DNA of 64,000 bases from contig NC_134656.1 in NCBI RefSeq assembly GCF_030463565.1, positions 3,582,501 through 3,646,500 of the forward strand, read 5' to 3'. The position numbers and the translations under genes are program-made. The notes under the pieces were generated by a model, which searched no databases, was not told the origin of the DNA, and was given only the letters and a program-made list of their open reading frames with translations. The DNA is from Pelecanus crispus (Eukaryota; Chordata; Aves; Pelecaniformes; Pelecanidae). This document shows positions 1-11,889 of the stretch, in pieces; position 1 is the first letter of the stretch; each line of letters opens with the position of its first letter.

Positions 1-190
1 TGAGGGCGACAGAGCACTGGAACAGGCTGCCCAGAGAGGCTGTAGAGTCTCCTTTTCTGGAGATATTCAAAACCTGCCTGGACGCAACCCTGTGCAACCT
101 GCTCTAGGTGAACCGGCTCTAGCAGCAGGGTTGGACTAGATGATCTCCAGACGTCCCTTCCAATCCCAACCATACTGTGATTCTGTGATT
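1..190 (+). mobile_element. CR1 LINE 3' end, truncated by window edge
   Basis: This is the 3'-terminal part of a chicken-repeat-1 (CR1) non-LTR retrotransposon. I recognise the stretch reading 'ggaacaggctgcccagagag', the later 'ttggactagatgatctccag', and the terminal octamer ATTCTGTG present as two partial copies near 175-190. CR1 copies are usually 5'-truncated and end in a short ATTCTRTG repeat, as seen here. The left end is cut by the window, so the full length is unknown. No reverse transcriptase reading frame remains. It lies antisense to NTSR1, downstream of that gene. Confidence 0.93.
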
Positions 191-3100
191 CATTGGTGAC
201 CAGCTTTAAAATCCCCATACCTTTCGCTTGTCCTAATCCAGATCAAAGCCAGAGGAAGGAGAGGGGTAGGTCTCAAGTTCTGAGTCAGGAAAGACCATTG
301 GCTACATAAGGTGTTTTTCTGGGATGGTTACAAAAAATCTAGTTTAATTCTTGTGTTGATGGTAAAGAGAAATTAATCTTATCCCGATTGCCGGTCTGAA
401 GGAAGAAGAAAAATGGCTTATTGCAGTAATGTGGAACTTTGTAAGAATGCATACTCTGTGTGGGCTGTACTAAAAATGCTGTTGACAGTCGTAGTTGCTT
501 TTCAAGTGGACAGAAGAACTAGAACGTTGAAAATGTCAGGTGTCACAGATTTCGTTATAGTTCTCCATGGCACCGCTAAAGTAATTTCCATTTAATAGAG
601 TTTGTTCCTGTTTGGGTATTTTTTAAACTCAGAACACAATGCTTCACCTCCTGCAATCTGTATGTTTTCTATACGGAAGCAGACACCAAGGATAACAGCA
701 CCGTCAAGAACACTTTGAAAGCTGCCAAGTGCTATGCCAAGGTTGTTGCTGTTGCTGACAGCCAGTGAGAAGTTGCTTTTAAATGGCTGAATGTTGGCAT
801 GTTTTGCTAATATATGTCTTGGAATGGAGGCTTGAAATAGCTCGTGGACTACCTGCTTAAGCTGAATGAAAGGAAAGATGAATCAGAGTTGACTGTGCTG
901 GAAACGCTAGGGTTTGAATCTCTGGTCTACAAAAAGATTTCATTAGAGATCTTGAGTGAATCCCTTAAGTTTTCTGTGCCTGAAAACCATATCATAAAAC
1001 AAGAACACCCTTGCAGCGACAAAGGTATGGCGTGTGCTGGGTTGTTAGCAGTGCGCTAACGCTATTAAATCTCAGTAACGATGGCTATTACATCTCAATT
1101 ATGTTCATGAAATGTTGGGGTGCTGGCAAGTCCACAAGTGACTGTGTACAGCATGTAGGTACAGGATGGCAGAAGTGGCTGAGTGTTTGCTCTCCAGCTG
1201 AGCCCGGGGGGGCTATTCCACAACAAATGTGATTTCAGAGGAGGGAGCATCACGTTGCGCAACCCACACTCCAGTTATTCAGAGTACCTACTACATTAAC
1301 GCCAGCTTGGCCGTGCAGCAGCTTTCGCTTCATGCATTTCTGGAAAAACATGAGTTTTACAAACCTCCCTTGCAGCTCTGGCCCTGGGACTCTTCCCATG
1401 CGTGATTGTCTTTGGCAGGGAGATGAACCCCAGACCTGTGTGACCTAGTGTTGGTACCTGCTCAGCCCTGAGACATTTATAAAGAAAAAATGGTATGTGA
1501 ACATTTTCATTGGAGATTACACAGTTAAGGAGTAATGATGAGATACAGAGCAATCAGACATCCTGATTAATTATGATGTGTTTTAGTGGTGCCTGAGGCT
1601 GAAATCTGCATTGCAGAAGTGTTGGACATACCCTTTCTACTGAGCAGCTTCCAAAGACAGGAGAAAGGAGAAGCAGAAGAAAGGAACAAAGAAATCCCAG
1701 GCTAGCTGGTTCAGCCCTTAATGCGACTGAGGCTGATGCAGTGGCAAAGTATGGTGTGCCTGTCCTTTCATCTTCATTCTGCATTTCATCAAGATGAGGG
1801 AGGATGAAACGGTCCATCCAAGATACTAATGTTACTCACAAGAGAGGAGTTCTTTATTCTTTCTGTACCTTTGCAGATCTTGAAGTAGATCTTCCAGGCT
1901 ATGTGTTCATAATCATTCCTTTATGTAACTTCAGTTTACAACAAAGCTGAGACAACTCAGCAGCGCACAGCGGAGCAGCAGCGGTGTGAAAGCAGAGTGG
2001 ACTGTTCCTGCTTTACAAGATCGTTTTACATTTTTGCATTAAAAGGGTGAAGGATATTGCTTCCCATTTCTTCAAGATTTCGTAGAGAAATGGCCAAGTG
2101 TAATTAACTGTCATGTCACTGGGGATACAAACCAGCTGAGCCCAGCATTACATTCAAGAAAGAGGAAGAGGTCCCCTCTGGAAAGCCCAAAAATTTATAG
2201 GGAGTGTATGCACGGGTAAGCGTGTGGCTGTTTTATTCACGCCTATGATGATATTCTGGCCATCTCTGAGATGTTTAAGTTTCATTTAAGCTTTTTTGAC
2301 TCCTCCCACTTGTTTTGCTTTCAGTAAGTCTGTCTCCAAGAATGAAACAGTTGTGTTTTCTCTCTCTTAGTAGCTGTGGTCGCTGGTGGGCTCAGATGAC
2401 CTGTCCTAAACTTGCCATCACCGTCCTTTCCCCCGGCGTTTGGCTGAGTGAGCCCAGGGCTGGGCTGGAAGCTGGCAGGGGCTGGGCTGGCTGCTGTGTG
2501 CTCATCCCGCGTGGTTTTTCCCCCGGGACAAACCCCCAGCACTTTGTTTTGCCTGCCCCACAGCATTCGGGGCCGTGTCTGTGCTCGTGTACTTCTGGAG
2601 GGGTTTTGCACTTGAGTGCCCAAAGTTGCTTCACGCTCTGCTTCGTACTTCACAGCCCACAAGAGACCTGTAATAATAACCAGGATGTGCTGCCTTATTG
2701 CTTAAATACCCTCATGAATATACTCCAACCTGATCTACAGTTCAAACAAATTCAATAAGGCAGAGGAGGTTTTAAAGACATTTTAAATAAATTAACTTCT
2801 GGATGGATGTTTATTAAGTTTTATGAAGCCATTTACCAAATGTAACATTTGCTTCAAAAGGTTTCAAAAGGCGCCTGAAATTTTCCTCTTGTGAACTATG
2901 GAAATTACTTTTATAATTGAAATGAGGAATACGGGCCAAATTGAAAGCATTCCTCATTGCTTGAGGCACAGTCCTTGTGCCTTTATAAAGGAAAAAAGAA
3001 ATTCATTGACTCTCCACAGCTTTTTGTTTTCCTTCGCATTGGTGGGGCGTGATGTGATGCCCGATTGCATGACATTAAGTGAGAGGTTTGCACGGGTGGA

Positions 3101-6100
3101 GCGAGGAGCTCTGGTTCCCGGGAGTTTTGCTTTTTCAAGGAGTCAGCCCTGAGCTAGAGAACTCACGAGCAGAGGGCAACATTTTTCACTCAGCTTGAAC
3201 GTGGTCTGGATTTCTGCATTAGCAATGGAGGCTCCAGTGGGAGCATTATGCCCTGCACAAAAATCTCCTGCAGCCAGAAAACAAGGACATTGCCGCATGT
3301 TGTGGATTTTCACTGCTGAAGACACTAACTGCAGCTCCTTATGCAGCGGACTGAAAATACACCTTTTAACAGAGCAGGGCTGAATGGCAAATAAAAAGAT
3401 CCATAAAATAAATTATATGATTCTTTAATAATTGATGGTGTAGGGACAATAGAGGCTCCCGCTCTTCTCATCTGGAAGCAGCACCAAAATGCCTTGGGAG
3501 AGGCGGTGCATTTCAGCTAGGTTTTAGAAGGTGAATTATCCAGGCATGAATGATTCCAAATATTTAAATTTTATTTTGTCGCTGCTTTCCAAGCAACCTT
3601 TCCCTCTACCAGAAGCCAAAACAATAGGGTTGAATAGCTAAAAACTATGAAGATTTTGTGGATTTTCTTGGTGCTCAGCTGAGCTATTTCACAACAGAAC
3701 GTTAACTGGGAGCTGCAGGGAGAATGGAGGTGACTGATTTTTGCTCATTAAGTGTAAGGACACTTTAATACAGTGGGCAATACCCAAGTATTCTGTTCCC
3801 ACAAAACTGCATCTGTGTTAGAAAAGTGGCTGCCAGGGGGGAAGTGGGTCGTGCAAAAGAGGGGAAGGTAGGAAGGGAAATCTCGCTGTTAGGGCACAGT
3901 AAACCTGCTTTGTATTTCAGCAGCAAGTTCTCTGGGGTGAAGGCTGTCTCCTTCGCTGTGTACCGACAGCTCCTAGTGCAATAAAGCCCTGGTCTGCTCG
4001 GTTTTCTGGGCAAAGCTACTGCAGAAACAATGGCCAAGACACATCATCTTTAACGTTCGCCCTACAACAGGGGAAAGCAAGCAGGCAAGACAAGCAAGAC
4101 AGGAGTTGAGAAAACAGCCAGACTCCTGTAGTGCCACTTGGATCTCAACACAGCAGCTGCTCTCTGTGCAGCATGGGTCTTTCTTGAAGCCCAGAAGATC
4201 TCCACTCCCACACTTCAGGCTTGTGCGTGCCACGGTCAGAGCCCAGGGGTTCAGCCAAAGGGAGCTGGGTGCTCTCCATTGCTGCTCCTGACAGCACGGC
4301 GGGACTGTAACCCAGCACGGACCCTCTGGTTTTGCCAGGTCTCAGGAGGGATTTCTCAGGGCAAATGTCATTGATGGGAGTCTCCCTCAGACCTAGCCAG
4401 ACTTTCCTCCTGTTCGTTCGCCAACTTGCAGACACAAGCAGCAGCTGGTGTTGGGATGCTGTGTTATGCCGAACAGCCAGGGCTCATGGGCTGTGGGAGA
4501 GGAGCTCTCAGGGGCCCTTCTGCAGAGGAGGTGCAAAGGTCAGTTCAAGGGCGATGGGATTGCACCGGGTTAGACCACAGCCAGATAGCCTGTGCTGGTA
4601 AGCAGGCTGTATGATAAAAGGCATAGCTGCCATTTCAAGCATGACTAGCCCAAGCCTTAAATTTGGATATTTATTTCTTAGGATCAATAAATGACAAAAT
4701 AAAATAAAATAAAATACCATACAGTACAAAGGCTATATCAGGAAGTAACCATTTCATTATAGTTTGATCAGTAAATACAGTATCAATAATAGCATGTTAC
4801 ATTGAAAGAGTGTTTCCCATTGCTACACAAAAGGATTTCACACCCTCTTCCTTCCCTTTGTCACAGAAAATATTACAAAGGAGACGCTGACACACTTTTA
4901 ACATTCATTTTTTTCCCACTGCGCAACAGGCCACAGAAAATAAAGCACATCGACGTTTCGTATTTCAGAAAAAAAAAAAGGTGCACTTCAAAAAATATTT
5001 GCCGTAAATACAATATGTGCAGGACTATCAGGTGGCATGGCTGGGAAAGGACTCTTGATCACAAAGCCAGGACACAGCATCATGAAATTTTGGATTAGCA
5101 ATTTCTGTTTTCCTAGTAAAGGAATCCAGACCGAGAAAAGAAGAACTTGTTGAGCTGTAATGTTAAGAACCAGACAGAGCTCTAGCAGCTACAGCTTTTT
5201 TTAAACAGCTACCAGACAACACAACCAGGAAGATACCAGACTAGCACTCAAGCCGTTGCACGGGAAAGCTCCAGAGCTCTCGTGCCCGTGCCATGTGTCC
5301 CTCCCCGAGGGCAGGTAGCGATGGCAGCCGCACAGATGAGAGGTTCAAACCTGCAACACGAGCTGTCTGCATCGACAGCACACCTTGATTTTATTTCACT
5401 AAACATTTGATGCTATAAATACAAAGGTCCTGCTATTGTCATGTTTACAGCACGTGTCCTGCTAACCCTCCTCACCGACTTTTCCATTTAGTTTTCTCCT
5501 TTATGGGCGCAGTCGCTGAAGCGAGGTCTCATGCACTTTACAAAAGACAAGGTCAGCGGAGCATTCCAACACTGATGTGTACGGGGCCTTTGGTGAGAAA
5601 GTCCCGTCTGGGGGAAATTTCTGAAGAGCGTAATGACTTTGGAAATCTGATTTCACACGCTGCCAAATGGATGGCCCTGACAAGAATGCTGTGAAGAGAA
5701 ACGAAACCTCAAAATAATATTTGAAGAGGTCACTTGATAGACTCTCTTCAGATGGGAATTTCTTAGAATACATCTGGCAGCACTTCACATCTGTGGGCTC
5801 AACAGATTTTTTTTTTTTTAGTCAAAAAAACCCAGTTCAAAACACTTACAAGAAATTTGCATAGATTAACAGCATGCTGCACCGATGCTCACCTCTCTGC
5901 CCCAGAGGAGAGTTCAGACAAGACAGGAATACAAAGGAAGGGAGTATGCATTTTGTTTAATGGCAAAAGCCACTTATACTCATTGAGGTTTAAAGCTAAA
6001 CCTTGCTGGGTTAGTAGTTCAACCATTGTTAAAAGGCATGGAAAGAACCATTTTTCCGGTATATACTGGGCAGTTTGTACCTTTTTCTTCTCTACAGTGT

Positions 6101-8614
6101 CATGCTTTCCTTTAGAAAACTGTGGGCTCTTGCAGTGAGTTATCCTCGCTTCTTTGAGCTCAAGGGAACTAAACTTCTAGGTCAAATATAGCAAAACTAG
6201 GTGAGGAGGGGAGAGAGGATGAAATCAGCTGTAATTTACACTTCTCAGCTCAAGGTAGTCAGATTTGGCCAGTGGAAGAGGTAGCTTTGAGCTGCAATCT
6301 CAGATTAAGGCCATAGACTCAGGTCTGCTCCCGTGTTAAACTGCAGGAACAGAGCTGTAGAAGCCAGCAAACTGCTTGGATAAATCTCCCCAAATAGTCA
6401 GCTCTTCAGGACTCGAGTGGCCCAACACACATTGTGGAAAGAGTTTATAAGAAGTTCATTTTTACTCCAGCTTGTTCCCATTTTCATGTCAAACCAAAAA
6501 TAAACCTACCAGTTTCTCTGAGCTGTGATCAAATATTCTGTAAGCTGCCAGTGTATCTCAATCATCAAAATCTAAGCCAAGCATCTTATGTGAAACAGCA
6601 ATTTTTGTACAGTGTTTTCTAAGGTAATCAAGCACATTTCAGCAGGTTGGTGTTGAACAAGTATATTAATAATGTTTAACATTTCAAAAGCAACTGAGAC
6701 ACGCAGAATGTTAAATCCTCATGAAAGTCAAAGCAACACACAGTTACAGCTTCCGTGGGAGGTTTCAGAAACGACCTTCCAGCTGTTGACCCTATTTGGA
6801 AGCGAAGTTAAAAAATTTGGGTGTTCTCCAGAAACATTTAAAGTGTCTTGCCTGGAAGGCCAATGTTAAGTGTGTGACATTAAGATTCCTCTTCCTTTGC
6901 TCATTGTACCTGGACTTTCCCACAAGGCAGCATGTACAGGTCTTCTAGAGCTTCTTTTTCCAACCTGCCCAAGCTATTTCTAGCACACACAGAGATAACA
7001 TTTACTGGTTCCTCACAGATTTCCTTCCAAAGATACCAGTCTCCTTTTTGCTTTTTTTTTTTTTGTTGTTTGTTTTTCCCCTTGCCAAAGAGGAGTCAAC
7101 TGTGCACGAGCAACAAAAGTGCTTTGTCAAATATAATCTCTGCCCTCTGTTTGGTACAACTAGGGGAAGAAATTAAAAGAAGGCATGACAGGACAGAGCT
7201 TGCAGTTTGGCTGAATCAGAAGAAACTAAAGCCCCACTGATTTCTATTTTGAGCCCTTTCTTTTGGAGTGGTTCTGTACTAGGCGTTAAAATAATCTCCC
7301 ATCCCTGGTAAGTGTGGTTGGAGGTCATGGCTGATGGTAGCCAGAGCTACCATGGTAGCTAGCTCTGTACAACTGCCAGGTCATAAATGCCTTAGAAGTA
7401 GACAGCCATCTCTCACAACTCACAGCAAATGTCCCATAGGTGTTTTGTCCATGCCCTGAGCCCAATAGGACCTAACCCACGAGGTACCACATCTGTAGCA
7501 GGAGAAGTCACCAGTACCCAGTGGATCAGTAACTGGTCTTCATCTTTGTGTGATGGTTCACTGGGGCCAGACCCACATCTCCAAGCATTAAGACTTCTAT
7601 TACGTACCAAGGGTGCTCGTTAGTTGAAGAGTGACAGGGTATGGGCAAAGCCCAGAAAGCTGAATTGAGCCAAGTGACTCTTCTAGTTTGTCATCGTAAA
7701 GAGGCAAGCCCTGCTCTCCTGATGAAGTGTGGTGTGAAAGGGGACGCAAGGTCACCACCAGCAAAATCACAGCAGAAGTTGCACAGGATGATTGGTTGGT
7801 TCCAGGTTCATGCAGGTCACCATCTGGTGATGTGACAGCAGGGAAAGCCCTTTAGCTTGTCCCAGAGGCCTGTGATTTCTGGTGCTAAAGGCTCTGGAGC
7901 AATTTGCTGCATCACATAGTGGGCTGTTAGAGGTGGAACCATATGGGAGAAAAGCTCACACTACCTATCCTGGCCAGCTGAGAAGTTTCAAAGACAATTT
8001 TCAGGTCTTGTCTCTGTTCCTCTGGCTTGTTAGAAGAAAGTTGGTTTAGAGCTAAGACTCCCCAGTTTAGACCTTCTTGTGTTCTTCATTTGCACTATCT
8101 GAAGATTTGTGTGTGCAGATCAGTGTGCCAACAGGTCTGGTAGCAAAAAGAAATAAAAGATATGTAGAACAAGAGGCCCTGCTGCCCACAACTGGTGTAA
8201 CCTACGAGATGTCAGCCTTGTGAAAATGGTGAGGAAACAAGTAGAACTGGAATAAGAATGGGGAAAATCTGAAGATCCCACAGAACTGGGGCAGGTTGCT
8301 CTTATCTCAGCAGCCTGAAGCCCTCATGAGCCTGGAGTTTTCTCGTCTCTTAATACAGGCCAGCTAACTGTTGTCCCTGGTAAAAAATAGGATTTGGCTG
8401 TATGGCAACAGTAAGATTTTCCGTTTCTGTTCATTTTCAGCACTCCAGCTGGGCACAGTTTCTGCATTCTTGACTTTGCCAGAGACTTTGTTATTTATTG
8501 GTGTTGCAGTACCAACACCATGAGAGAGGGGGTTCACTGTGCCAGGCCCTATATGTGCCCTAAAGTAAAAGATGACCCCCATTTCCCCAGGCCACACCCA
8601 CCCCAATCTAGGTA
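191..8614. other. Region downstream of NTSR1 with no recognisable gene
   Basis: About 8.4 kb between the CR1 fragment and the probable NTSR1 3' end. Open frames here are short, lack recognisable domains and have no credible exon structure. The only coding-like stretch is near 580-1056 and is listed separately. A short (AAAAT)4 run sits at 4696-4715 and T or A homopolymers occur at about 4969-4979, 5808-5819 and 7051-7064. In human the next gene on this side of NTSR1 is MRGBP, as I recall. I looked for its conserved protein sequence and did not see it, so it may lie further left. Confidence 0.6.
580..1056 (+). other. Coding-like stretch with in-frame stops, unassigned
   Basis: One forward frame is open from 580 to the stop at about 766. 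After three stops within about 80 bases (two more near 808 and 838) it is open again from about 841 to 1056. The two halves share a frame and read like soluble protein, rich in Lys, Glu, Asp, Leu and Ser: the first contains YTEADTKDNSTVKNTLKAAK and the second LLKLNERKDESELTVLETLG. I do not recognise the family. It could be a decayed processed pseudogene, an exon of a gene lying to the left, or chance. No poly(A) tail, splice site or target duplication was found to decide. Confidence 0.15.
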
Positions 8615-8638
8615 AGGCATCATCTGTTGTTATTTAAT
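8589..8638 (-). terminator. NTSR1: Candidate NTSR1 polyadenylation site
   Basis: On the minus strand the hexamer ATTAAA occupies 8638-8633. About 25 to 40 bases downstream comes a G/U-rich stretch reading TTGGGGTGGGTGTGG (about 8606-8592). This is the normal order for a cleavage and polyadenylation site, so cleavage is expected near 8615-8622. The site is about 575 bases past the NTSR1 stop codon. A second hexamer, AATAAA at 8499-8494, lies further downstream but has a weaker G/U element. Mammalian NTSR1 has a longer 3' UTR as I recall, so further distal sites are possible. Confidence 0.45.
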
Positions 8639-9193
8639 TTCAAGGAGCCAGAGCGGCTCTCTTGAGCACCTAAGTCATATTAATCATAATTTAGATATAT
8701 TTCTAAAATAACCACCTGGCTCCCTGAGTTTTCACTCCTTGTTCATTGAACATCCCGTAGATGAGCATGTCCTTTCTCCAAAAACATCCCTTTCTGTTCA
8801 AAACTGCTTTCTCCTCATCAGACTCTACTCAGTGCCACCAAGAGACGTGATCTCAATCCCTTGGATGTGAACATGGCATCTCTGCACTGAGAAAAGGATG
8901 AAATGCAGTATGGTTTTGCCTAAGTTTAACATATTTTGGCTTCCCAGTTAACACTGCACCTGGATTTATGCCATACTGAAGTTACAAAACGTGTAGACAT
9001 TACTCACAAGAGGCAAGGCCAATGCTTTAAAATAACCTCAAAGTTACTGGCAGCACAAAGCCTATTTTTCCAACAAAAATGACTTTGCTAAACACGCTTG
9101 TGTTAGGTGAATTTGGAGACCATGCATGAAAGTCACAGAGGCCTCTCAAGTTTTGACTCCACGATGAAATGCATTTCTCTTCCTCCTTTGGCT
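8615..9193 (-). other. NTSR1: Probable NTSR1 3' untranslated region
   Basis: This sequence runs from the base after the NTSR1 stop codon to the candidate cleavage site. It has no long open frame on the sense strand and no recognised repeat. The boundary depends on the polyadenylation call and would move left if a distal site is used. Confidence 0.45.
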
Positions 9194-9443
9194 TCAGTAT
9201 GTAGTTTCCCTTGTGACCTGGCTGGAAAATGTGTGGTTGCTGGAGATGCTGTTGGACTTCCTCGTGAAGGCCAGTCGTTTCTTCTTCTTCCTCCATGGCA
9301 GGCACAGGAGCGTGAGTGTAGAGAGGAAGATCTGTCGGAAGTTTGCAGACACCAGGTTGTAGAGGATGGGGTTGATTGCCGAACTGACGTAGAAGAGGAC
9401 GTTTGTCAGCATGTAGAAGTAGTGGTAGAAGTTGAAAAGAAAA
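9194..9443 (-). CDS. NTSR1: Neurotensin receptor type 1, terminal coding exon (exon 4)
   Basis: This exon encodes the end of extracellular loop 3, TM7, helix 8 and the cytoplasmic tail of the neurotensin receptor, a Gq-coupled class A GPCR of the plasma membrane. The acceptor reads CCCTTGCAG, after a pyrimidine-rich tract, and the exon starts at 9443 with one base that completes an Asp codon shared with exon 3. It then gives 82 residues and a stop at 9196-9194. The order is [14 protein letters not shown] (top of TM7, with the aromatic Tyr residues that line the neurotensin pocket), the NPxxY-class motif NPILY at 9373-9359, a helix 8 ending [12 protein letters not shown], and a Ser/Thr-rich tail finishing RETTY, where human has RETLY. 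The tail Ser/Thr cluster is the expected GRK and arrestin target. Two points are odd. A Leu codon at 9310-9308 replaces the first of the two mammalian helix-8 cysteines. Asn (9433-9431) stands where rodent and human receptors have Asp. The identity is secure. Confidence 0.97.
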
Positions 9444-11798
9444 CTGCAAGGGCAGATGAAAGATAAAAATCTAAACAGAGTGTAGAGAACTGAAATAATT
9501 CAAAGTCACAAGGGTGAGAAAAACGTGACCTAGCCTTTCTTGGCTGGGGACATGATCTCACCAATGGCGCACGAGCCACCAGGAAAACATCTTTGTTTTC
9601 AACTGGGACTGGCCAAACGTAGGTCAAATGCCTCTACGAAGGTCCTACCTCAATCACTGGCTGTTAGAAACTTATTTATGCTCTGGGTCCGGACGTGATA
9701 TTTACCTCATGTGTTCATTTTGTCTTCAAAAATAGTGTTCTGGAAACTGAGAAGCCAGATGGAAATTTGCTTCCGTGTCATGCATATACATTAGCTTGAC
9801 TTTTCTGGCTGCAGTTCTGGTCTACAGAGCCTGCAGAAGAGCCAAGATCCAGTAACAGATGCAGCTCTCTCCTCCCCCCGGCAGTGAGAGCTTCATCAGC
9901 TCATTCAATGGGTCCCTGGGTTGGGATTTGTCTGTAATCTGGGATAACATTCTCTATTCTGAGGGCAAGCTGATGATAGCATAGTTTGAAACATATCCTG
10001 ACCATCACAATATAATGTCTTCAACTAGAACTGGTTGTAAATGCTTAGGTTTTTTTTTTTTTTCTTATGGAAATACCTTTCCTTGGGACAACTGAGCTCA
10101 ACAGCTCTGAGCTGGTAAAGCATTTATAAACAACATGGGTCTCATTTTCAGGAAGATGTTCCCCAGAATAATTTATCTCAGTGGAAATTGCAGACCTTTT
10201 TGTTAGTCTGAGTACTGTCTAACAAAAGATAAATAGACGTGTGCTGGAGTGCATCACCAATCCCTCCACACCCCCTCAGCACTGCCAAGTACCGCGTGGC
10301 CCATCCAGCTCTTACAAGCAGAGTTTCTCTGTGTAGTTGTGAAGAATCAATATAGCAAAATTTTCTCTTCTTCATGGGCAGGCACATGCATTTATAAATG
10401 AAGACATTAAGCTGCTGCAAGCTCTTGATTAGCCACCATACTGATAGTTCACCATTCATAATATGCCTGTAAACTCAATGTTTTCCTAGAATTGCTTGTG
10501 GCTTTTAAAAGAAGAAGAAAATAAAAAAATGACTGCAACCACGATGCATAAATTCACACTAACTGCAGACAGACTTCTCTACCCCTCTTGCTCAAAGCAA
10601 ATGCAGTCTTTACATAATTGATTGCTGCTTTAAGTGCTTTTCATATAGGAAAGCAAACAAGAAACAACAGTTTGTCCCAGTGTGTGCCTAGAGCTCTGTT
10701 TTCATGACTGAAAATAGGTTTTGTCTTTTACTACGGATGGATGTAGACTTCCATTCAGTAGACTGCTATATCATAAATTACTATTTTGTGCGCTTGGAGT
10801 TTATGAAATTCTGATGTCTCACAGTTGCTCTGCTTTTTTGGTATTGTAGATTTTTTTTTCTTTTCCTGTTCATTGCAGGAAACAGACTTGGTCCCAGAGA
10901 GAAGAGGGATGTAAGACCATGGGAGAAAAGACACATTTTTCACTGACCGCATCTCATGGTGTCTCAGGGTACCAAGGTGTATATCCCCAGAAAACTTCAG
11001 TGATTAATTGCGTATTTAAAATGAATAATTAGTTCCGTGGCTGCTTTGCTGAGGAACCTGGCCTGATGCAGCAGAAAGGCTGCACGGAGCTGCTTGTGTG
11101 CCCTTGCACATCTGTGAACAGCACACGTGTATTCAGCGTAGGTGTGCGGTTAACCCTAAATGCTCTGAGTGGCAACTACTAGTATTTAATTTTGATCCAC
11201 TCCCTGCAAAACCCAGGAAATAACCTGCCCCAGACTCAGCAAGCAGTGCAGTTATTTCCCCGCCTGTGTAATCTCTCCTATCACTACGGAAATGTAGCAT
11301 CATGGAGCTAAACTGTGTGTTGACAGGAGCTGCTCCATCTTAGGGCCGGTGATCGATATCCCTGCCATGGAGACAGCAATCCACTTTGGATGTATAACCC
11401 CCCGCCCCCCGTCCAAATGTCGTGGCATCAAGGGCCGTCAGAGGTGAATATCCATCGCCGTTGTTAATGGGGGCAAGCCTGTGCTCGCAGCCACAGAAGA
11501 AGGAGGGGCTGGTGATGCATTTCGGTTCGAGCTAATGCTTCCTTCACCCACACCTCAGGGATTTCGAAGATAAAACTAGGAATCTTAATTTGGCTGGCAA
11601 TCATGGTAAGAAATCCAAAAGAAAAAAACCCACAAACCAGCAATTAGGAGGTTGAGGCTTTAACCCCTTGCATGGAGAAGGCTCCCAGATCCCCACCTCC
11701 AACCCCAAATCCCCCGGTGCCCCGGCAGCCCCAGCTCCAGCCTGACCCCGCACCCCGTCCTGGCATGGGGGGAGCTCGTCCCCCGCGTCGTGACTCAC
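9444..11798 (-). other. NTSR1: NTSR1 intron 3
   Basis: This is a 2355-base intron of phase 2. Its donor is GTGAGT at 11798-11793 and its acceptor is TTGCAG ending at 9444, both on the minus strand. Inside I see only T-rich and A-rich runs (for example about 10050-10063) and a C-rich run at 11398-11410. No recognisable mobile element or nested gene is present. Confidence 0.9.
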
Positions 11799-11889
11799 TC
11801 TGTCCAGTGACTGGAGGGGACATAGCAAAACATGAGGCGCCGTATGTGATAAGGGAGCCAACAGACCACGAAGGCAATCACCACAGCAC
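11799..11889 (-). CDS. NTSR1: Neurotensin receptor type 1, TM6 and extracellular loop 3 exon (exon 3)
   Basis: This is a 91-base exon: two bases finishing an Arg codon begun in exon 2, 29 full codons, and two bases of the Asp codon finished in exon 4. The acceptor is ATACCTTGCAG and the donor is ACAGA followed by GTGAGT. It encodes TM6, AVVIAFVVCWLPYHIRRLMF, then extracellular loop 3, CYVPSSHWT. The CWLPYH segment (11863-11846) is the class A CWxP toggle motif. The two adjacent Arg residues after it correspond to R327 and R328 in rat NTSR1, and the Phe that follows to F331. These are among the residues known to contact neurotensin. Compared with human the helix is nearly identical, with Val changed to Ile before the Arg pair. 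The loop is the same length but differs in sequence (VPSSH in place of ISDEQ). Confidence 0.97.

Noticed and set aside
9107..9466. 119-codon plus-strand open frame across NTSR1 exon 4
   Set aside because: It is the antisense shadow of the real coding exon. The minus-strand frame matches NTSR1 and has correct splice and stop signals.
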